A stretch of 64,000 nt of DNA, taken from Sorghum bicolor. Its lineage: Eukaryota > Streptophyta > Magnoliopsida > Poales > Poaceae. Location of the stretch: assembly GCF_000003195.3 (NCBI RefSeq), contig NC_012870.2, positions 35,466,741 through 35,530,740 on the forward strand. Reading direction: 5' to 3'. The notes beneath the pieces are model-generated. The model was not told the origin of the DNA. It made no database searches and was given only the letters and a program-made list of their open reading frames with translations. Both the position numbers and the translations under genes were made by a program. Positions 11,507-22,747 of this stretch are shown in pieces. Within the stretch, counting starts at the first letter, position 1, and each line of letters begins with the position of its first letter.

Positions 11507-11804
11507 ATTGTTTAGAAAATTTAGATAAGGTTTTTCACAGATGCGAAGAAAAACACTTAGTCCTCAATTGGGAGAAATGTCATTTTATGGCTAGAGAAGG
11601 AATAGTGTTAGGACACTTAGTGTCACAAAGAGCTATAGATAAGGCTATAATTGAAGTGATCAAACAGCTACCTCCACCTATTAATATAAAAGGAATCTGA
11701 AGCTTTCTTAGTCATTGTGGTTTTTATCATAGATTTATAAGAATTTTCTCACAAATGGCTCGGCCAATGACTAGACTATTGGCTAAGGATGTACCCTTTG
11801 AATT
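11507..11804 (+). pseudogene. Athila-type pol (element E), reverse transcriptase part
   Basis: The translation gives [33 protein letters not shown] and LPPPINIKGI, matching residues just after the active site of the JK reverse transcriptase. A TGA interrupts at about 11698, and two codons are missing from the [11 protein letters not shown] region. The left part, including the catalytic aspartates, is missing at the junction with block P. On the right the frame is cut by the Helitron at 11805 and resumes at 16966. Confidence 0.8.
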
Positions 11805-12002
11805 TCTCCTACAACTAAAAAGACTAAAACAGGGACATTTTTTTGGTGTGGTTTCTGTTTTGTCAGCCTGCCCGTCCCCGGTCGTGCGTCCGCTGCGAGG
11901 TTAACTTGGAAACCCCCCATCCCCTCCGTGATCACCTCCCCCTTCCCTATCTTCACCGTGAGCACCAACGACCCCCGAATCCCTTCTCCTTTCCCGCATC
12001 AC

Positions 12003-12123
12003 CGTGCGCAGAGACCAGACCCCGATCCACTTCCCGCATGAGCGACCCCGATCCCCTTCCCGCACCAACAACCCCCGATCTTCACCGTGCGCAGAGACCA
12101 GACCCCGATCCCCTTCCCGCATC
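12003..12123 (+). repeat. Direct repeat inside the Helitron
   Basis: The segments 12003-12040 and 12086-12123 are almost identical copies (gtgcgcagagaccagacccc...cttcccgcat) with a period of about 83 bp, in a C-rich stretch with further partial copies of 'cccgatccccttcc'. It may be a degraded 5' UTR or low-complexity expansion of a captured gene. No function is assigned. Confidence 0.6.
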
Positions 12124-12225
12124 ACCGCCTCGAGCACCAGAGACCCCCGATCCCCTTCCGTGATCTGCAAGTCCCTCGTCGCCGGTGGCGTCGCGGGAGA
12201 AGTGTGAGTCCCCTTCCCTTCGCAC

Positions 12226-12600
12226 GCGTCCCGATCTCGGTTTTTCGCGTGGGCGCCGTGGGGCTGGGCGCCAGCGGCCGCGTCTACGTCGGCGTTAGCG
12301 TCGAGTTCCACGGCGTCCCGCTGTGCCACTCCGTCCACGCGGAGCAGTTCCTCGTGGCCAACGCCGCCGCCGCGGGGGGAGTCCGCGCTGCGCGCCGTCG
12401 CCGTCTCCCACATGCCCTGCGGCCACTGCCGCCAGTTCCTCTAGGAGATCCGCACCGCGGCGGGCATGCCGAGCAGGGCCTCGCGCCCGAGTGGCGCACG
12501 GTGGCGTCCCTCCTCCTCCATCCCTTTGAGGCGCACAACGACGCCTTGGGCGATCCCGTCGTCGCCGCGGCCGCCAATGGCGTCGCCCCCGGTGACCTGG
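12226..12600 (+). pseudogene. Captured cytidine deaminase fragment
   Basis: One frame gives ISVFRVGAVGLGASGRVYVG, FHGVPL and SVHAEQFLVANAAAAG. A shifted frame gives the following SHMPCGHCRQFL. The first frame then resumes with PEWRTVASLLL. HAE (zinc ligand and catalytic glutamate) and PCGHC (two zinc cysteines) are the hallmark motifs of plant cytidine deaminases, which convert cytidine to uridine in pyrimidine salvage. At least one frameshift lies between the motifs and a TAG follows HCRQFL, so this copy is not functional. No intron is visible, in keeping with capture of a single exon. Confidence 0.8.
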
Positions 12601-12654
12601 ACGCGTGTGGCGGCGCGAGCAGGGAGGGGATCACGGGTCTTGGTCGCACGGTGC

Positions 12655-12915
12655 GAGCATGGCGAGGTTCGCCGCGGCGACGTTCACGAGGGCGCCCACC
12701 AGGAACAGGTTGCCGCCGATCAGCATCACGGCCTGGCGCCCCAGGCGCCGGGTGACGCGGCTCGCCAGCAGCGTCCCCACCATGCCGAACGCATACAGCG
12801 ACAACGTGAAGGCCGTCAGCGCCTGGTTGTTGTAGATGCAGTACACGTCCTTGTCGCCGCCGCGCGCCGTGCTCTTGAGCAAGCCTGGGAAGAACTTCTT
12901 CAAGAAAGCCTCCAT
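12655..12915 (-). pseudogene. Captured monosaccharide (hexose) transporter fragment
   Basis: The minus-strand frame gives MEAFLKKFFPGLLKSTARGG, DKDVYCIYNNQALTAFTLS and then VTRRLGRQAVMLIGG. This is the extracellular loop, transmembrane segment 2 and the loop motif of plant STP/MST proton-sugar symporters. Only about 85 of some 500 residues are present, with no start context or downstream helices. It lies antisense to the deaminase fragment, so the Helitron joined two unrelated genes tail to tail. Confidence 0.8.
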
Positions 12916-12949
12916 CTCCGACACACCTCCTGGACATTGTTGCAAGTTG

Positions 12950-15900
12950 CGACAGATGGAGCAACAGAGTTCATTTGCTCGATGAGCGTTCTTGTTTTTA
13001 GTGTTTTCTATTTGCTGGACGGAGATGCATGATTAATGAAGCGCATAACTGCATGAGCGATCCTTGATTTTTAGTGTTTTCTGTTTGCTGAACAGGGATG
13101 AGCGAATAGAATATCTGATAAATATTCTAATGGTTTGCTTTACTAGCTTGGTTTTGATTGACTATTAAGCCTGATGATGAAGTCCTGCAGAGATGTAATT
13201 TTGTTTCCCCATGAATCCTTTTGACCTGCTGATCCTATTTGGTTTGAGTAGAGGTTTCTTTTAATCCTTCTAATGTTTTTTGGTTTCAGTAGATGACTCC
13301 ATAAAGTTGGAGTTTGTAATGCAGGTCCACAACCAACATTCAGGAGGGTCCACAAATCAACATTGGTAAACCTGCTCAGCTATCTCCATTTTCTATGCAG
13401 ACAAAAAATATCAAGCCTTAAGTAGTCTCTAAAGATTCTGTGACCTTAAGTAATTCCTCTCCATATAGGTAGCTCGATCAATTTATGTTCTGTAACACCT
13501 GTTTGTACATGCAATCTGCTTTCGTCCTGATGAAACTCACATATTTGGTGGATCAAGTGATGGAAACCAGGAAATATATCATTGTTGTTTGTGGCCATGT
13601 TTGAGGCATTTGGATTCATCACTTGACACAGGTAAACTTTTTCGAGCTCTTTTGTTTATGCATGATCAGGAAACATAATTACAAATAATTGTCTGTTGAC
13701 AAGAGCTAGCAAGTGCTATCGTATATGTTGTTTGTGACATTCTTTCTTGTGCTTCCGTATCTTGATTTTGGAACGGATAGTTTGCAGCATAAAAATAACT
13801 TCGGTCAAGGTAAGCACCATTGGATAAGACTTATGGTCTTAAATATAATTTATGTTCTCCATGCAATCTTGTTTTCATAGCTTCATGATGGCCTTTTCTA
13901 ATTACTACCTCATATAAAAAGCAATCATTTTATCGAGGAATTTTAGACAGGGCGTGAAAAATAAAATTTAGGCGGTAAGAGTTATATGGCTATGCCACAC
14001 ACCATTAAGTGAATCAAGGGGCATTTGGAATTGTAGTATATACTCACAAAGGGTTTCATATATTGACATCATCAAATTGAGGTATGAAGAAAATGCGTTG
14101 TGATTTCGTTTGTAGAGTTAATTTTAATTTGGCTTGTGCGGATAGTATTTGTTCTGGTGATTATGAATATTTCACAGTTGTTACATGGTTTTTGTTGCTA
14201 TGCTGCATTTTCACAGGATAAAGTTTCTAAGAATAATTTTCCCAATTAGTGCTTATGGATGCTTTTGGTTGGATGAATGTGCCATCGGAATATAGCCTCA
14301 GCATACAAGTTTTCACTCACCATGTTATGTGCTTGTTATGTGCTTTCGTTTCTTTGCTTGTGTAATTTATTTTTGAATCCATGTGTCAACGTCGTTGTGC
14401 GCCTCCTCATCCTCGCCACCGCTGTGTAACCGTGCAGAGATGGAGAAGGCTTGATGACGGACCTTTGTTGTCCTTGCCTTCCGCAACTGACGGTGGAATC
14501 CATGGCGACAGCGCCGCCGCCAGGCCCTTGCAAGTGTCTAACGCTGCCGGGCACGAGTCCTTGAGGCGCCACACATGCCGCGCCCACGAAGGCTGCTCCG
14601 TCGGAATCCGCGACGGCCACGACCGGCCAGTGCGAGCTACCGCCAGCACAGTGATTCTAGAGTCAGTGCCCGTGTTATACTATCTCTACGTCTCCCATAG
14701 GCCACAATAGTACTAAATGTGCTTTGAGTCTCATGCTTCTCTGAATCATCATGCGCATATGTCCATAACTGAATGCAAGTTACAATTTTGCCAATTTGTT
14801 TGGTTGTTGTCTATTGCGAGAGAAGGACTCCTAATATCCTAAGAAAACACTAAGCATCTCTGTAGCCCACCTATTTAAAGTGCCTACTACAACTTAAACT
14901 ATCATGCTATTATCACAGTTTAAAGATGCTTAGTTTTTTTATAAAGGAAATAATAGCTTTACATTATTGGAAGTTTGTTTCATCCATATTTCAGGTTGAG
15001 AAGAATAACTAGACCATGATCTTTACTTCACATGTTTAAAGCTTCACATAGTAAGAACTATCTTTCTCTGGTATTCAGGTCCTGATAAAGGGCAGTGTTG
15101 AGTCAGTTTATTTTTTTGTTACCTGATAGATATGTAAAATAGAAGGAATGAAGTATTACTTGTTGCCTGATAGCTTACAGTGCTCATACATTACTTAAAT
15201 GCTAAATTTAGTTGAATATTTTGCTGAGATTTTGATATCTGAATTATGGTGTCTAGATACATACAACTATGGGCCAAGACAGTTGCATCCAAGTACTGCT
15301 GGTCTCTAGATACATACAACTATGGGGGGCCGCCATCATGTCGCAAACCAACCAAATGTAAAGGTGGATCCTTTTCTCATCACTGATTTTGTTTATTACA
15401 TCTGGCTGATGGTAGTTTAATCACTATATATAGAGTCTGTAGCTATGTGTTGATGGTTATTCTCCAGCTTATATAGTTTGTGAAAGATTGTAGCAGCTTA
15501 CCTCTGCATGATTTATGCAAATAATATAGTTGTGTCACTCTGCTTTTGCCCAAATGGCCAAACTAGATTATTGTTGCCATGTTCATGTTGCGTCAGCTAA
15601 TATAAAGTGATGTGTTTCCTGTTAAAAGAAAATGATGTCTCTCTTGTTAACTTATATGTAGTTGCAAGATCCTTATGTTGGGAGAAGCAAAGTTGGACCG
15701 GTTTAAAAATGTTCTATAATCTTGGCTGTGCTGCACCTTTTCTTAATCTAAACATAGGAATGATCGCAAATAGGTAGTCACCTCATTCATGTCTTCATCT
15801 ATGTTTTGTGTTTACATTCTATAGTACTGGAATGGGTATAATCATTTTTACAGATACTTGATAAGTGCTATGCACCTTTGATGCAAGGATGTTCCGTCAA

Positions 15901-16380
15901 AATTCTGTTTCCGACAATATTTTTATAACAGTAAGTGACTCATATTGTTCCTTCATTTCTTCTAGATCCTATTCAATTGGAAGAGGTAGTCACTGAGCAG
16001 ATTGTAGGGGTTGAGGATCCTGAATGCTCTTCAACTTTTATGAAATTTTGTACTCACTTATCACTACTCTTTTTGCCATGGCAGTTTGGTGGCTGCAGAG
16101 GAGTCCCTTTTTTCAGTCCATTGAATTCACTGTAATATGACGAAATACCACCATAGTTTGGTAGTTTGATTATTTTCATGTGTATCCCTTAATATTTATA
16201 GATGGCATCTTAATTGAGATATCCGTTCATCTCCATGGTTTCTAAATAACATGTCAATATCCTGTTTGGTTATTAATTCAAGAAAATGATGTGGTTCTAA
16301 ATCTCTGAATTATACCTTGCGATTTATGCCTTGTTTTTTTTCCTTGTAGAAAATATGGCCCTGATAAGCTTCTCTTGATT
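12950..16380. other. Helitron interior with unidentified gene-like pieces
   Basis: Mostly AT-rich, without long open frames. A GC-rich island (about 14370-14700) and a short exon-like stretch (15966-16070, preceded by a pyrimidine tract and ag, encoding DPIQLEEVVTEQIVGVEDPE) look like further captured pieces. Another candidate is at 16385-16500. I do not recognise their parent genes, and none has an intact frame. Confidence 0.35.
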
Positions 16381-16935
16381 GTTGCAGACACCTGAGGGTT
16401 TGCTACAACTGAAGCTGAGAGTTAGCAGCGGCCCTGCCCAGGACCTGGCAAATCCAGCAGCGGCGGCTCCTAGCCACGGTTCTCGATGCTCGGACTGGTG
16501 ACCTATAATCCCATCCCAAATTCCCCTTACAGATGACCCTAGGAAGTAATTCAGCATGTGAATTGTATGAACTGTAGTCCAATAGTCATGTATCTGCAAA
16601 TGGATCAGTTTTATTAACTGTTCTCAACTGATCAAGTCTCCTTTGTTTTTTTCTTGCATTATTTTTGAAGACTCCTAAAAATGTATGGTTAATATTCCAT
16701 CACTCAATTATACATCTATAACATTTGTAAATTTTAACTTTTTCATAACACATTCGTGAGTTTTCTTTCTATCTTTGTCTAGCATCTTTGTTCACAGAGC
16801 AACAAGTATTTTTTACTATGTGACTATGTTAATTTCATAAAGTTTGTTTTTCGATTAAATATCACTTTAACGTTTTTTATAATATTGTTATCTTACCGTG
16901 CGATCCATGTATTTTTAAGATAAATTGTTAGCAAT

Positions 16936-16953
16936 CCCGTAGCAACGCACGGG
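16936..16953 (+). other. Helitron 3'-terminal hairpin
   Basis: CCCGT (16936-16940) pairs with ACGGG (16949-16953) around an 8-nt loop. It lies 8 bp before the terminal CTAG, the standard position of the Helitron termination hairpin. Confidence 0.85.
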
Positions 16954-16965
16954 CACGCTACCTAG

Positions 16966-17537
16966 TGATTTTGAATGCTTAGAATCATTTAATATTGTTA
17001 AGAAAGCACTTAGATCAGCATGAATCATTCAACTCTCTGATTGGTCCTTACCTTTTGAAATTATGTGTGATGCTAGTGATTATGTTGTAGGCGCAGTCCT
17101 AGGACAAACAAAAGATAAAATGCATCATGCAATTGTTTATGCTAGCAAAACAATGGTAGAAGCACACTTAAATTATGCAACCACTGAAAAAGAACTTTTA
17201 GCTATTATTTTTGCTATAGATAAATTTAGGTCTTACTTAGTTGGAGCTAAAATAATTGTTTATTCTAACCATGCTGCTCTTAAATATTTGCTCACTAAGA
17301 AAGATGCTAAACAGTGATTAATAAGATGAATTTTATTACTTCAATAATTTTAATTGGAAATTAAAGATAGAAAAGGAATAGAAACCCCTGTTGTTGATCA
17401 TTTGTCTAGGATGTATTTTAAAGAACCTTAGGAATTACCTATTAATGACTCATTAAGAGATGACATGCTATTTAAAGTGACCAAGACAAATCCTTGGTAC
17501 GCGAATATTGTCAGCTTTATGGTTGCAGGGTACGTAC
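16966..17537 (+). pseudogene. Athila-type pol (element E), RNase H part
   Basis: Continues the frame broken at 11804. It shows [40 protein letters not shown] and [15 protein letters not shown], the RT-linked RNase H of Ty3/gypsy elements, closely matching JK. Several stops (for example after DAKQ and in the following IR*ILLLQ*F) disable it. It is cut at GYV by the insertion of element F at 17538, and the integrase is not seen again in this window. Confidence 0.85.
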
Positions 17538-20411
17538 TGTAACACCCAAAAATTGATTTTCCATTAACAGGATTTAATTTGATTTATTTAGGTATTTTTG
17601 TGAGCATTTAAATTAGTGAATAAATAAATTTTCTTGAAATTTTAAGATCCAACATAGGGATCGAAATATGTTTATGCATTCATGCTAGAGCATATTCAAT
17701 TTTGTGCTGTTGACTTTTGGTTTGAATTTGATTGCATTAAAAATTCTCTTGAAAAGAAAGCTTTAGAAAATAAAATAGAAAAGGAAAAAAAGAAGAAGGA
17801 ACTTACTTACCTCTGTGAGCTCTGGCCCAGCCCAGCGCGGCAGCAGCAGCTCAGCCCAGTTCCCCTCTCGGGCGAGACTGGCCCAGCAGGCCAGCCCGGG
17901 TGCGCTCTTTCCCTTCCCCCCTCCTTTTTGTCGCTGGCATCCTAGGCCCGCGTGTCAGCCTCCCCTCCCACCTTTCCTTTCTTCCCCAACGTGTGTACCC
18001 GAGTCGGCCTTGATTCTCCTTCTGGCAGTCCCGATTCCTTCGAGATTTGATCACCCCAATCCTTTCTAAAGCCCTGCGGATTTCTCTCTACTCCGTTTTC
18101 TCTTTTTAAGCCACGGCACGAGCCATAACCGACGTCGCAGCCAAGCTTTGGATCTCGCCGCTGAGTCGTCTCATCTGCTGTCGTGGCCTTCGCTCTTTGC
18201 TGCAGCTAGGGCACTGGAAATCTCTTGCAGAGGTTCGGATTGAGGCGAATAAGATGTAGAGCCGCATCTCATTTCTCAGTCGCGCTCTACTACTCCCTAA
18301 TCCCCACCCAACTTTGCAGGGCTACTCCAACACGCCATCGCGCGGCACCCGACTTCTCTAAGCTCTCTCCGGTCGTCATAAGACCAGGCGAGTTCGCTTG
18401 AGTCCCCGCTTTGTCCCCATGCTCTCAGTTCTGTTTTTGGTTGATCCCAGTGCCTAGTTCACGAGCTCCAGAGAGGAGTTCGGCCTCACGGCCATGGCGC
18501 CGCCGTGTAAGTTGCCGCCGGCTGGCTGTTTCCCCCACAACGAATCTCGGCCGTAGATTGTGAAATCAAGCGTCAGGATTAGAAGATACCCCTTCCGAGT
18601 AACTTTTGCTAAAGAGCCCCTAGGCAATTCCATATTAGAACACGCCGTCCCTTGGCGTATTCTCTAGTTTACGCTTTTCAGTTTAGAAAACGTAATTCTT
18701 ATCTATTTAAATCAAAATACGTTTTGTGATAATTGCAGTTTTGCCACAAGATTTGAATTGCTTATAAAATGCTCATTTTAACTCCGATTAGACCCGTTCA
18801 AATTGCGTTAGGTTCGTTTTTGCGAGCTCTACATGTTAGTATCACTATAGTTTCAGTTTCTAACTTTTTATTTTCGTGGTCCTATTTAATTAATTATTCT
18901 TCTATAGGAATTCTTAGAAAATTCATAACTTCTACGTTTTAATTCCGATTTTCGTGATCTTTACGTCTGTGTGATCGTAGCGCTGCGTAGAACATTTTTA
19001 TAAACTTTTATATTTGTTTTATCACTGTTGGTGTATTGTTCTAACTATAGCTTGTTTGTTTTGTGTATGATTGTCTTCGTTGGAATGCGTATTATTGATT
19101 GATGATCAAGTATAGACGGTGAGCAATACGTTGGTGATCAAGGCCAAGTCTTTGGCGACCAGCAGCAATCTTAGGAGAGCTTTGATCAAGGCAAGTATAA
19201 CTTGAGACTATCCTTGTTACCTATTCACATATAATACAATATATCATATGCAGGTGTCCACCTTGACAACCCTAGTGAAATCATAGATGATTGTTATCTG
19301 AATTCCTTCATACCTATTTGGATATGCATTTTGGGTAGTTATTGCTAGTGCTTGATAATTAATCCATGATCTTGTAACATGAATATTTGGATATACAATA
19401 AACAATAAAATAAGCTTTCTAGCAACTTGAACATAAAGGGTGGAAAGAACTCTGGCTTTTGCTAGATTGATCTTGACCTTCCGTATGGACTTATCCCTTG
19501 GCAAAAGCTGGGACAACTCGTATAACCACGAGAGCTATATGGCTCTGGTTTTAGCTCAGTATGAGGACCTTTTTCTAACTTGTTAGTGGTTACCTTAAAT
19601 GGCGTAAGAATGGCTAGACACGTTGGGCACAGTGCGGCCTTTGTCCGTGTGTATAGGCTGCGTGTCATGTGCCATGGAAGGGGGCCTCTATATCTGTCTG
19701 CCGAGTGAATCTAATTGCCCTAACTTGTTAGACGAAACCTTTGAAAGGCTTCATAGTGAACCCTGTCGGCTTTCCTTGGGAGTGAGCTAAGAGGTCAACG
19801 GGCCTCCGGCGAAAGGATAAATCACAACTCATGGGTAAAGATGTACTACCTCTGCAGAGTGTTAAATCTGGTATACTAGTCGTGCCCACTGATGAACATG
19901 ATTAATGATAATAAATGATGGTTTATTATGATCTTTATATGTGTTATTCTTAATTTTTGTATACATTGATCATGTGGTTATGGGATAAATTATGCTACCT
20001 TGATTTTTGCTATCTAAATATAAACCTGCTACCTACATATAAAAGCTAAATATAGTGAAACCAGTGTCAGCCAATTGAGCCTCATGAACCCCTAGTTATA
20101 CTTGTTGAGTACGATATGTGCTCACTATTGCTATTTCACAACACCTCAGGATATCCTAATGAAGATGACTTTAATGAGGACTACCGTTATGAGTACTAGG
20201 CTTAGAGTCAACCAGTCGACTGTGTCCCTGTGTGGAGCTTCCGTCGAGAGCATCTTTACTTGTTTAAAACTATGTAATGAGTATTATTCGGCTATGTAAT
20301 AAAACTGTGATGGTACTATTTGAGATTTGTCAACTTATGTGTGCGACTGTTTCTGGGGCGCACATAAGCCTTTTATGCACTCTATTTCGTTCTTGAAATT
20401 TGGGTGTGACA
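17538..20411 (+). repeat. 5' LTR of Tekay/Del-like element F
   Basis: The LTR is 2874 bp with ends TGTAACACCCAA and TTGGGTGTGACA, which are imperfect inverted termini. A tRNA-Met primer site begins 3 bp downstream. A GC-rich segment with fortuitous ORFs fills 17820-18560. It is inserted in the pol of element E. The long LTR and primer type fit the Tekay/Del chromovirus clade; the clade is inferred, not tested by phylogeny. Confidence 0.8.
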
Positions 20412-20414
20412 AAT

Positions 20415-20426
20415 TGGTATCAAAGC
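20415..20426 (+). promoter_or_regulatory. Initiator tRNA-Met primer-binding site, element F
   Basis: TGGTATCAAAGC differs by one base from the canonical TGGTATCAGAGC complement of plant initiator tRNA-Met and follows the LTR end by 3 bp. Confidence 0.85.
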
Positions 20427-20559
20427 TTTGTTGACTGTTGGACGCAAGCCTAGTTAGAAATTGGCCGTCTTAAGGTTTTAAAAATTTCTATAAAATACTT
20501 GTTCTATAAACCTTGATACTTTCCTCTTCACTATATCCTTTCCATTGCTAGCATCAGCA

Positions 20560-21698
20560 TGACAAGGCGGAGCTTTTGGAACAAGAACGAGAAGAAATGC
20601 TGGACTAAAGAGCCCTGGCCACGACACCGGTGACCATGGCGGAACTCCAGCGAGGTGAGCTCGCGACGGAGAATGCAATGCGGGCATACCGAAGCTCGGC
20701 AGCTGCAACCAACGTGACGACAGTGATGCAGGGATGTTGGCGAAGCACTGGGTGTAGTCACTTGGCCGGAGATGCCGTGACACGACCTCCTGAGCTCGCC
20801 GAAGCAACGGCGGAGACACGGAGAAGACGATGAGCGCGCGAGAGAGAGCCATGGGTAGAATGGCGCTGTCCACGCGACCGGGGGCGTCGTGGCGACCTGG
20901 AGGACGCGTCGGGTGCTGACAAGCGGGACCAATGGCGATGTATGGACGCCATGGGTCCAAACACGAGGTGTCACCGGCGAGCTCCTCCCCACTGACGCTG
21001 CCTCCATTCAATTCTGGAACCGACTGAAACTCGATTTTGACTTCGATTAACTCCTAATCTGATCAATGGTTTTGCAGGCTAACTGCTCCATGATGTAGAG
21101 CTACAAGAGGACTCAAGCTTTGCTTAAAAGATCATAATGTTCGGCCTAGATTTCAAACTGGAGGCCATCCAAACCACCCTCGAGCAAACTGGTTGGATTC
21201 CAGACTTAGAAAATTTCTAAGTGTTGGAAACACCCCCAATTTCTGCCTTGTGGCCACTTATGAGCTTGCTCTGCACATTTTCATGAAATGGCCATGAAAC
21301 AACTTTTGTTCCTTATAAAATTTTCTACAACTTTGCTTTAGGAAGTTTTGACATGCAAAGATTTTATGAACCACTTTTTAAAAGTCCAAGCAAAAGAGTT
21401 TTATAGGCTCTATGAGTGAAAGTATGACTTAGATACATAATTTGGAGATATGACCAACATGAACATTGTTCCAAAGGTTGAGTTAAGCATAGATAAACTA
21501 TTTACCAAGACCTAGAACACAAACAAAAGCATGGTACAAACAAACATAAGCATCAAAGGCATAATTAAACAAGTTAAAGCATACTTATGCATAAAATGAC
21601 ATGACCCAAGGTAAATGATGATCATGGTATGCTTATGAAGATGATGATGCTCATGTTATGCATGTGAAAATATGCAACCATGACACTGGTGTGTTACA
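20560..21698 (-). repeat. Probable solo LTR (Q) between primer site and gag of F
   Basis: The right end is GTGTTACA on the plus strand, so the minus strand starts TGTAACACACC. A GC-rich, plus-strand-ORF-free block (20590-21010) lies at the other end, as in LTR blocks P and F. The left boundary TGACAAGG (20560) is a guess. A direct repeat tgcta occurs at 20546-20550 and 21700-21704 but would give non-TG/CA ends. The antisense open frames here (20478-21011) do not resemble a known protein. Confidence 0.4.
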
Positions 21699-22747
21699 GT
21701 GCTAATGCCCCAATCTCTGTGGAGGAACTAATGCATACATAGAACGAGATGATGCATGCATTCATACAACACCTTCAGCACCAGCTTACCGCTCCACCAC
21801 CACCACCACCTGATTGTGTGAGGGATAAGCGTGGTGAGTTTATGAAAGAACGACCTCCAGTGTTCACTCATTCTGCTGACCCTATGGAAGCATATGATTG
21901 GTTGCGTGCTATGGAAAGACAGTTAAACATAGCTCAGTGCAATGATCTAGAGAAGGTGTTATATGCTTCTAGACAGTTGCAGGGAGCAGCTCAGACTTGG
22001 TGGTAATCATACTAAGCTACTTCTCCTAATAATGTTCCCACCGTCACTTGGTAGGAATTCTGTAGAGATTTTAAGGCACGTCACCTCAATGAAGGGATGA
22101 TAGAGATAAAGCAAGTGGAGTTTAGATCACTCAGAATGGGCTTTATGACCGTTGCAGAGTATCATGATACCTTCGAGTAGCTGGCTCGCTATGCTCCAAA
22201 TGAGGTCAGGGAAGATGTTGATAAACAACGTCTATTTATGAAAGGACTTTATTATGATCTTAGATTGCAGTAGGCTGGAAACACTTACCCTACTTTCCAA
22301 GCTTTAGTGAACCGTGCCATTGTGCTTGATAATGTGCGTAATAGTCAGGATCGGAAGAGGAGAATGCAAGGACACAGTTCGGGTAGTAATAACCGCCATC
22401 GCTTTGGCTCTCGTCAGGGTTCCCATCATAGTTACCAAGGACCAGTTAGCTAGTGGAACTATGATCAGTATCCTCAGCAATTCTAGAATCAACAGCAGAG
22501 TGGAAATTAGTGCTTTCATTTTTAGCAGCGTAACTCTTATCAGCAGCAGGATGGTCGACAGACACCTCAATCAAGGAATCCTAAGGCCACCCCTAGGAAG
22601 AACAGTGCTCCCAATACTCCCAACAGGTGTTTCTGCTATGGAAAGGAGGGTCATATGTCTTACAGTTGTCCAGAGAACTTCAACCCACAGAATTCCCAAG
22701 GCCAAAATAGCAACCAGTAGAACAATCGGACACCTAACACTGGAAGA
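21699..22747 (+). pseudogene. Gag of element F, inactivated by in-frame stops
   Basis: One frame reads through with capsid features (ERPPVFTHSADPMEAYDWLR, RQLQGAAQTWW) and a zinc knuckle CFCYGKEGHMSYSC near 22628-22670 (C-x2-C-x4-H-x4-C). Eleven stops interrupt it: TAG at 21740, 22052, 22178, 22271, 22451, 22484, 22508, 22523 and 22718, and TAA at 22004 and 22013. No frameshift is needed. Many stops stand where the family has glutamine, suggesting CAG to TAG decay. The start is lost near the Q insertion. Confidence 0.85.

Larger units (their letters stand above)
11805..16965 (+). mobile_element. Non-autonomous Helitron carrying captured gene fragments
   Basis: The 5' end is TCTCCTAC. The 3' end is CTAG, preceded by a GC-rich hairpin (16936-16953). 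Removing 11805-16965 rejoins the pol frame of element E (..PFEF-DFECLESFN..) without loss or target duplication, as expected for rolling-circle Helitron insertion. The integration site is T|T rather than the usual A|T. It is 5161 bp and has no recognisable Rep/helicase, so mobilisation would be in trans. The GC-rich left part holds a cytidine deaminase fragment and an antisense sugar transporter fragment. Confidence 0.85.

Noticed and set aside
12087..12755. A functional cytidine deaminase gene
   Set aside because: HAE and PCGHC fall in different frames and a stop follows HCRQFL, so it is a captured fragment.
20478..21011. Minus-strand ORF of 177 codons as a host gene
   Set aside because: Two overlapping frames are open, a sign of GC bias, and the block behaves like an LTR between the primer site and gag of F.
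20546..21704. tgcta direct repeats as TSD of a DNA transposon
   Set aside because: The implied ends (GCATC.. and ..TACAG) are not inverted repeats; a 5-bp match can occur by chance.
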